Assembly (NCBI GenBank): GCA_009908925.1
Contig: JAAAOH010000177.1
Location: 1-9,864, forward strand
Reading direction: 5' to 3'
From: Spirochaetota bacterium
GTDB lineage: Bacteria > Spirochaetota > Spirochaetia > DSM-27196 > PWMO01
Length of the DNA: 9,864 nucleotides
Part shown: positions 1 to 4,059 of the stretch, one piece after another
How positions within the stretch are numbered: the first letter of the stretch is position 1
Layout of the letters: every line of letters starts with the position of its first letter
Notes under the pieces: model-generated
What the model was told of the DNA's origin: nothing
The model's database searches: none
Seen by the model: the letters and a program-made list of their open reading frames with translations, nothing else
Translations under genes and position numbers: made by a program

Positions 1-270
1 GCCGGCGACAGTCTCTACCCCGAGGACGAGGCGACACTTCGCTACGGGGTGAACCTGCTCGAGCAGTTCATCGCCCAGCTTCGCCGCTTCCTCCTGCCGG
101 TGCTTCGCGAGCGGCTCGGCATATCGCGCCTGCTCGCGCACCCGCCCCGTCTCTCCGCACAGGAGTACGTCTACAGACAGCTCGTTGCCCAGACTTTCCC
201 CGCCAATCTCGACCGGCTCGAAGAGCTCACTACCCGCCTTGCCGCCACGCTGCGGGCTCGGGCGTCATAG
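1..270 (+). CDS. 3' end of unrecognised protein (partial, 89 residues visible)
   Basis: The reading frame is open from the first base and ends at TAG 268-270, so this is the C-terminal part of a gene that begins before the window. The 89 visible residues are mostly charged and leucine-rich and look all-helical (for example NLLEQFIAQLRRFLLPVLRE and later LDRLEELTTRLAATLRARA). There is no signal peptide, metal motif or catalytic signature that I recognise. A GTG at 49 could be read as a start, but the same frame continues upstream without a stop, so a longer gene is more likely. It is followed by a promoter-like region for the peroxiredoxin, so the two are probably not one operon. Function unknown. 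Confidence 0.6.
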   Translation, partial: AGDSLYPEDEATLRYGVNLLEQFIAQLRRFLLPVLRERLGISRLLAHPPRLSAQEYVYRQLVAQTFPANLDRLEELTTRLAATLRARAS

Positions 271-298
271 CGTAGCGGCCGGCCGCGCAGCCACCTCC

Positions 299-327
299 TT
301 GACAATTCCGGCACTCGTCCCCAAAAT
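299..327 (+). promoter_or_regulatory. Putative sigma70-type promoter of the peroxiredoxin gene
   Basis: A perfect -35 hexamer TTGACA (299-304) is followed after a 17-base spacer by CAAAAT (322-327), which matches four of six -10 positions. A start of transcription near 334 would leave a leader of about 37 bases that holds the AAGGAG ribosome binding site. The hexamers are seen directly; promoter activity is inferred. Confidence 0.55.
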
Positions 328-344
328 AGTAACCAGTCCGATTA

Positions 345-355
345 TTAGATACTAA
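345..355. promoter_or_regulatory. Short palindrome in the peroxiredoxin leader, possible operator
   Basis: TTAG-ATA-CTAA is a perfect 4+3+4 inverted repeat in an AT-rich patch just downstream of the predicted transcription start. The place suits a repressor site for a peroxide-responsive gene. Its right half resembles a PerR half-site but its left half does not, so I do not assign a regulator. Short palindromes arise easily by chance in AT-rich DNA. Confidence 0.2.
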
Positions 356-370
356 GAAGGAGACTCAACA

Positions 371-1015
371 ATGGAAAACGGAACCATGCCCATGATGGGA
401 CAGAAAGTACCCGAGATGGAGGTCGTGACCACCCACGGCAAAAAGAAGCTGCCGCATGACTACAAAGGCAAGTGGCTCGTGCTTTTCAGCCATCCCGGCG
501 ATTTCACGCCGGTGTGCACCACCGAGTTCGTGTCCTTCCAGCGTCACTACGAGGAGTTCCGCAAGCTCAATACCGAGCTTCTCGGCCACAGCGTCGATCA
601 GGTCTTTGCCCATATCAAGTGGACCGAGTGGATCGGGGAGAATCTCGACACCGAGATCGAGTTTCCGATCATTGCAGACGACCGCGGTATCGTTGCCGAC
701 AAGCTCGGCCTGATCCACCCGGAAAAGGGCAGCAACACCGTTCGCGGTGTGTTTCTCATCGATCCCGACGGCGTCTTCCGGGCCATCCTGTACTACCCGC
801 AGGAGATCGGCCGCAACATGGACGAGATCGTGCGCATGATCCGTGCCTTCCAGACCTCCGACAAGAACGGCGTAGCCGTCCCGGCGAACTGGCCCAACAA
901 CGAGATCATCAAGGATGAGGTAATCATTCCTCCGGCCGCGGATGTCGAGACTGCGAAGAAGCGCACCGGACAGGAGGGGTGCTTCGACTGGTGGTTCTGC
1001 CACAAGAAGCTGTAA
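371..1015 (+). CDS. Peroxiredoxin, Prx6 type with archaeal-style C-terminal cysteines
   Basis: Cytoplasmic thiol peroxidase that reduces hydrogen peroxide and organic hydroperoxides. The 214-residue length fits the Prx6/AhpC-TSA family. The active site FTPVCTTEF gives peroxidatic Cys49 with Thr46, and Arg125 in NTVRG is the expected third catalytic residue. Near the C-terminus GCFDWWFC supplies Cys204 and Cys210. The same six-residue spacing occurs in the archaeal Prx6-type enzymes (Aeropyrum thioredoxin peroxidase, Cys50/207/213), where the first of the pair is the resolving cysteine, so a 2-Cys rather than 1-Cys mechanism is likely. The ATG at 371 has AAGGAG at 357-362, eight bases upstream. 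The gene appears monocistronic: its own promoter lies upstream and hairpins follow. The reductant cannot be told from the window. Confidence 0.93.
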   Translation: MENGTMPMMGQKVPEMEVVTTHGKKKLPHDYKGKWLVLFSHPGDFTPVCTTEFVSFQRHYEEFRKLNTELLGHSVDQVFAHIKWTEWIGENLDTEIEFPIIADDRGIVADKLGLIHPEKGSNTVRGVFLIDPDGVFRAILYYPQEIGRNMDEIVRMIRAFQTSDKNGVAVPANWPNNEIIKDEVIIPPAADVETAKKRTGQEGCFDWWFCHKKL

Positions 1016-1076
1016 GTACCGTGTAGTGGGGGCCGTGTTTGCGGCGCCCGCTCCGGTCACAGCCACCCGTGACAGC

Positions 1077-1103
1077 TGCCGACGGCCCGGGGTGCCGTCG
1101 GCA
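1077..1103. terminator. Strong GC hairpin in the convergent gap (possible bidirectional terminator)
   Basis: TGCCGACGGC (1077-1086) and GCCGTCGGCA (1094-1103) form a perfect 10-bp stem with a 7-base loop. It lies 61 bases after the peroxiredoxin stop and 114 bases from the stop of the convergent ATPase gene. No T tract follows on either strand, so it is not a textbook intrinsic terminator; it may protect RNA ends or assist Rho. A smaller 5-bp inverted repeat, GTCAC/GTGAC (1056-1060, 1069-1073), precedes it. Confidence 0.4.
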
Positions 1104-1132
1104 CCGCCGCCCCCGGTCGGCCAGCACCGCGG

Positions 1133-1157
1133 GGGCGCTGCCGGCTTCTCAGCGCCC
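1133..1157. terminator. Second hairpin in the convergent gap
   Basis: GGGCGCTG (1133-1140) pairs perfectly with CAGCGCCC (1150-1157) around a 9-base loop. It overlaps one copy of a direct octamer repeat, CTGCCGGC, at 1138-1145 and 1157-1164. With the 1077-1103 hairpin it is the only structure I see in the 202-base gap 1016-1217; the rest is GC-rich without a convincing gene. No T tract is present, so its role as a terminator is uncertain. Confidence 0.3.
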
Positions 1158-1217
1158 TGCCGGCACCCCGGCCCGCGTTACCGACACTCGCCCAGACGCT
1201 ACCCTTGGGGGCTGCCC

Positions 1218-2027
1218 TCACTCCCCGAGAAACTCAAGCCAGCGCCGCCGCACGTCCTCGATGCGACGTACGCCCTCGTCGGCGAGGTCCTCGAGAAGCT
1301 GCGCGATCGCGGCGGCGCGGTGTGAGAGCGTCGGCGAGCGGCCGACGTGAGACCAGCCGGCGGGCCCGGGGGAACCGACGGGTCCCGGCGAGCCGGCGGC
1401 CCCCGGGGAGCCATCGCCCCTGGAGGAGCCCGCGTCCCGGTAGTCGATCCGCTCGACGACGCGGGAGCGACGGCCGAGGCCGCCGGCTACGGTTATGGGC
1501 ACGAATATGTCGAAGGCGTTGAATTCGGCGCGCGCGGCACCGTTGTCGGTGACGATCTGGTCGCGGGCTTCGTCGAGGGTGTCGGCGTGGAGGTTCGCGA
1601 AGAGGCGCGCGCCGGCGAGGCCCCGCTCGAGGAACTCGCGCAGGTCGCCTCCCCAGATGTACGCCTCGTAGGACGCCGGGCTGATCTCGTAGGCGACGAG
1701 GCAGTCGCCGGTTCCCGCTGTCCGCCAGGTCTCGGTTCCGCCTGCGCCGCCGCCACCGCCCAACCCGAAGCCGCCTGCGGTATGCGTCACGTGCATGGAT
1801 TCTCCCGGCGGCAGCATTGTCAGAAGCGCTCCCATGACCGCCGTCTTTCCGGCCCCGCCGGGGCTGGCCCCGACGAGCACGGACGCACCCGCCTCGATCC
1901 GGGCGGTAAGGAAACCGGCCTGCGCCGGCGTGAGCGTATCGGCCTCCATGAGGTCCACCACACTCAGCATGCGCCCGCCGCGCTGGTTGCTTCGGTTCAC
2001 GACCTCGAGCACGCGATCATCCATCAC
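1218..2027 (-). CDS. P-loop ATPase related to PilT/CpaF/VirB11 secretion ATPases, with collagen-like tract
   Basis: 269-residue predicted nucleotide-binding protein. LTPAQAGFLTARIEAGASVLVGASPGGAGKT followed by ALLTMLPPGE has the order of a CpaF/PilT-type Walker A region (Lys61-Thr62), and LFANLHADTLDEA (His147) resembles the His box of secretion ATPases. It is odd in several ways: the first Walker A Gly is Ser55, the N-terminal domain of the family is missing, residues 85-97 are almost all Gly, and residues 206-223 are six uninterrupted Gly-X-Y triplets (GSP, GAA, GSP, GPV, GSP, GPA). The C-terminus is helical and arginine-rich. No pilin or secretion gene is near. GTG 2027 follows the upstream stop directly; ATG 2024 is equally possible, and AGGA at 2034-2037 serves both. 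The family link is inferred from motif order; another P-loop class is possible. Confidence 0.6.
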   Translation of the reverse strand: MMDDRVLEVVNRSNQRGGRMLSVVDLMEADTLTPAQAGFLTARIEAGASVLVGASPGGAGKTAVMGALLTMLPPGESMHVTHTAGGFGLGGGGGAGGTETWRTAGTGDCLVAYEISPASYEAYIWGGDLREFLERGLAGARLFANLHADTLDEARDQIVTDNGAARAEFNAFDIFVPITVAGGLGRRSRVVERIDYRDAGSSRGDGSPGAAGSPGPVGSPGPAGWSHVGRSPTLSHRAAAIAQLLEDLADEGVRRIEDVRRRWLEFLGE

Positions 2028-2528
2028 CTACCATCCTGCCGTGCCTGCGCCGCCCTTGAAGGGGCCTTCGAGGTTCGAGGTGATCCATCCGCCGTAGTAA
2101 CTGCCGGGCTGTGCCTGCACTGCCTCATCGCCGACGTAGCAGGTATCCATGAGGCCGGGGTAGAAGGCGACGGCGTCGGACAGGTCCCGGTACGGCGCGG
2201 TGGGTGCCGGGTAGATCCAGGCGGCGCCGGGTGCCCGCGCCTCGCCTGCCACGACGTCGAAGTAGGAGGCGCGCCCCTTGAACTCGCAGAACGACGACCC
2301 CCGCGTGGGCTCGAGCGCGGAGTCGTCTATATCGGCCCTGGGGATGTAGTACGTGGGCGGGTGACTGGTCTCGAGCACTCGGAGCGCTCGCGTGGTGTCG
2401 GCGATGGTTCGACCGGCGAATACGACGCGCACGCGTTCGCGGCTTCGCTCCACCGCCGGTGGACGGGGATAGCTCCAGACGGACTCTGTTCGGCCCTGGC
2501 GGCCGCGGTCTCTGTGGGACCCTGCCAT
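2028..2528 (-). CDS. DUF427 domain protein
   Basis: 166-residue cytoplasmic protein of the DUF427 family, whose biochemical role is not established. The domain runs from about residue 33: a beta-strand start (RVRVVFAGRTIADT), the IPRADID segment, SALEPTRGSSFCEFKGRASYFDV, then AAWIYPAP and AVAFYPG. The C-terminal GGWITSNLEGPFKGGAGTAGW-like tail, which I associate with longer family members, is also present. The first 30 residues are basic and probably disordered. I chose ATG 2528 because AGGAG (2535-2539) lies upstream at normal spacing; the frame stays open further upstream but that part overlaps the opposite phosphatase gene and does not fit the family. The stop TAG 2028-2030 abuts the ATPase start, so the two are translationally linked. 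Confidence 0.8.
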   Translation of the reverse strand: MAGSHRDRGRQGRTESVWSYPRPPAVERSRERVRVVFAGRTIADTTRALRVLETSHPPTYYIPRADIDDSALEPTRGSSFCEFKGRASYFDVVAGEARAPGAAWIYPAPTAPYRDLSDAVAFYPGLMDTCYVGDEAVQAQPGSYYGGWITSNLEGPFKGGAGTAGW

Positions 2529-2569
2529 GTGACTCTCCTCGAGCGATCCGAATTGCCGCGCAGAACCGG

Positions 2570-2598
2570 CTGACGATTCACGGCGGCTCCCATTAAAT
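2570..2598 (+). promoter_or_regulatory. Putative promoter giving a nearly leaderless phosphatase mRNA
   Basis: CTGACG (2570-2575) and TTAAAT (2593-2598) each match four of six consensus positions and are exactly 17 bases apart. The predicted start of transcription, about 2604-2606, is only a few bases before ATG 2608, and no Shine-Dalgarno sequence is visible. Together these suggest leaderless translation. The hexamers are weak, so the call is tentative. Confidence 0.35.
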
Positions 2599-2607
2599 TT
2601 GCAAGAT

Positions 2608-2949
2608 ATGAGTCGCGCGGCAAGGAAGAAGGTGCTTTTTGTGTGCACCGCCAACCAGCAGCGTAGCCCGACCGCCGAGACGATGTACCGGGAAGATCCT
2701 CGTTTCGAGGTCCGCTCGGCCGGCACGCATACGCTTGCGAACAGACAGGTCTCCCGGGATCTGGTGTACTGGGCGGACCTCATCGTGGTCATGGAGGAGC
2801 GCCATGCCCGCGACATCGAGTCATCATTCCGCGACGATCTGGCCTCGACACCGGTCATCGTGCTTGGTATCCCGGACGTCTACGGGTACATGGAACAGGC
2901 GCTGCAGAGAGAGATCCGCTCGAGATTCGAGGCGGCGCTGCCGGACTGA
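2608..2949 (+). CDS. Small protein tyrosine phosphatase-like protein (COG4551 type)
   Basis: 113-residue relative of the low-molecular-weight protein tyrosine phosphatases. The N-terminal strand VLFVCTANQQRSPTAE holds the C-x5-R-S phosphate loop (Cys13, Arg19), placed where the catalytic loop of the family lies. The protein is shorter than classical members (about 150 residues) and matches the compact COG4551 group, including the late IPDVYGYM segment whose Asp90 is the candidate general acid. The second Cys of the classical CxxNxCRS loop is Gln here, as in that group. An in-frame TTG at 2599 exists, but ATG 2608 is preferred. It is divergent from the DUF427 gene with 79 bases between. Substrate unknown; activity on tyrosine is inferred from the family only. 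Confidence 0.8.
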   Translation: MSRAARKKVLFVCTANQQRSPTAETMYREDPRFEVRSAGTHTLANRQVSRDLVYWADLIVVMEERHARDIESSFRDDLASTPVIVLGIPDVYGYMEQALQREIRSRFEAALPD

Positions 2950-3013
2950 CCCGTAGTCCGCGAACCGGGCCGACACAGCTTGTGTTCTCGGCAGATCTCT
3001 ATAGACAATATGC

Positions 3014-3037
3014 CGGGAGGTGATAAACTCTATCCCG
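3014..3037 (+). promoter_or_regulatory. Unusual ribosome binding region of the FHA-GGDEF gene
   Basis: GGAGGTGAT (3016-3024) is a near-perfect anti-16S match but ends 15 bases before ATG 3040, farther than usual. CGGGA (3014-3018) can pair with TCCCG (3033-3037) around a 14-base loop; pairing would hide part of the Shine-Dalgarno core, or shorten the distance to the start codon. In-frame ATG 3010 lies upstream of the Shine-Dalgarno sequence and so is not served by it. Confidence 0.35.
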
Positions 3038-3039
3038 CG

Positions 3040-3960
3040 ATGAGCTCGTGGGTCTATTTTCTCGGCAGTCATATTCCGCTCGATGCCCAGAGCAGCTACA
3101 CGATCGGCCGCGGCAGAGGTTGCGAGATCCAGCTTCCCGATATCTCGGTGTCGAGAGAGCATGCGCGCATCATCCATGACCAGGACAGGTTCGTCGTCGA
3201 GGATCTTGGTAGCACGAACGGCACGTTCGTAAACGGTGAATCCGTCAGCAGGCAGAGCCTGAACGGCGGGGACAAGATCCGGGTCGGACGCCTCCACCTG
3301 GAGTTTCAGATCCGTGAAGACGCCGGCGCTTCCGAAACGCTCGATCCCAGCGACACGATTGTCCTCGAGGGCGAGATCGCGCGGCTCGCCGACGAAGTTG
3401 ATGATCCCGACGTCGCCAGGCGGATCGCCGGACTCCAGGAGTTCGTATCACGCAGCAAGCGGCGGCTCTCGGAACTCGCGTTTCGGGATCACCTGACCGG
3501 GCTCTACAACCGCCGCAGCTTCGATGCGCGCCTTCGCGATGAAGTCGAACGTGCGCGCCGGTACGGCCGGCCGTTCAGCCTGTTGATGGCGGACATCGAT
3601 CACTTCAAGGCCTGCAACGACCAGTACGGACATCAGAAGGGCGATGATGTTCTGCGCGGGGTAGGCAGGATCATAGCATCGAGCGTGCGCCGAAGCGACT
3701 TTACCGCGCGGTACGGTGGCGAGGAAATCGCGGTGATTCTTCCGGAAACCGGGGCGACGCAGGGCGCGCAGGTTGCCGAGAAAGTACGACGTGGCGTGGA
3801 AGAGCTGTCCTCGGCCTATACGAGTATCGCCGTGACCGTTAGCATAGGAGGGGTATGCTGCAGCACGTCACAATGTGACGGCCCGGCCTTACTGGAATCA
3901 GCCGATTCTGCCCTGTACGAGGCAAAGGAGGAAGGCAGGAACCGTACCGTGATGCACTGA
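3040..3960 (+). CDS. FHA-GGDEF diguanylate cyclase
   Basis: 306-residue cytoplasmic signalling protein predicted to make cyclic di-GMP from two GTP. Residues 1-90 form a forkhead-associated domain with Gly23-Arg24, SVSREH (38-43 region) and STNGT (58-62), the residues that bind phosphothreonine. A charged helical linker (about 105-145) leads to a GGDEF domain from LAFRDHLTGLYNRRSF to the end. It has DIDHFK (185-190) for metal binding, the signature GGEEI (226-230) and an RRSD inhibitory I-site (217-220), five residues before the signature, so both activity and product feedback look intact. Ile replaces the usual final Phe, a common conservative change. Phosphorylated partners would be read by the FHA domain; the tyrosine phosphatase-like gene just upstream is a suggestive but unproven neighbour. 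ATG 3040 best fits the FHA start; ATG 3010 or TTG 2980 are alternatives. Confidence 0.92.
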   Translation: MSSWVYFLGSHIPLDAQSSYTIGRGRGCEIQLPDISVSREHARIIHDQDRFVVEDLGSTNGTFVNGESVSRQSLNGGDKIRVGRLHLEFQIREDAGASETLDPSDTIVLEGEIARLADEVDDPDVARRIAGLQEFVSRSKRRLSELAFRDHLTGLYNRRSFDARLRDEVERARRYGRPFSLLMADIDHFKACNDQYGHQKGDDVLRGVGRIIASSVRRSDFTARYGGEEIAVILPETGATQGAQVAEKVRRGVEELSSAYTSIAVTVSIGGVCCSTSQCDGPALLESADSALYEAKEEGRNRTVMH

Positions 3961-3977
3961 TTTGAGGCATTTTGTTG

Positions 3978-4006
3978 TTTACTTTGTATGACTGCTGCGG
4001 TAGGAT
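3978..4006 (+). promoter_or_regulatory. Putative promoter of the NADH dehydrogenase gene
   Basis: TTTACT (3978-3983) and TAGGAT (4001-4006) each match four of six consensus positions with a 17-base spacer, in the AT-rich gap after the cyclase stop. A second -10-like TTAAAT lies at 4030-4035 but lacks a good -35 partner. No terminator is visible between the cyclase and this gene, so read-through is also possible. Confidence 0.35.
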
Positions 4007-4059
4007 TGGGGAACCCTGACACGTACCTTTTAAATCGATACGCAGCATAAGGAGTGGAT

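Noticed and set aside
341..355. PerR box before the peroxiredoxin
   Set aside because: Only one half resembles the consensus; recorded as an unassigned palindrome.
1356..1440. CRISPR or minisatellite array in the Gly-X-Y coding region
   Set aside because: The period is 9 bases and the copies are degenerate; there are no spacers. It is explained by the protein repeat.
1347..2573. A 408-codon open frame on the + strand, opposite the ATPase and DUF427 genes
   Set aside because: It has no recognisable domain and a shadow-like composition, while the opposite strand carries a P-loop and a clear DUF427 domain with ribosome binding sites. GC-rich DNA keeps antisense frames open.
2028..2858. Longer form of the DUF427 gene starting upstream of 2528
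   Set aside because: The extension overlaps the phosphatase gene antisense and has no family similarity, whereas ATG 2528 has AGGAG at the right distance.
2980..3039. Upstream starts TTG 2980 or ATG 3010 for the cyclase
   Set aside because: They lie before the Shine-Dalgarno and add residues outside the FHA domain; kept only as alternatives.
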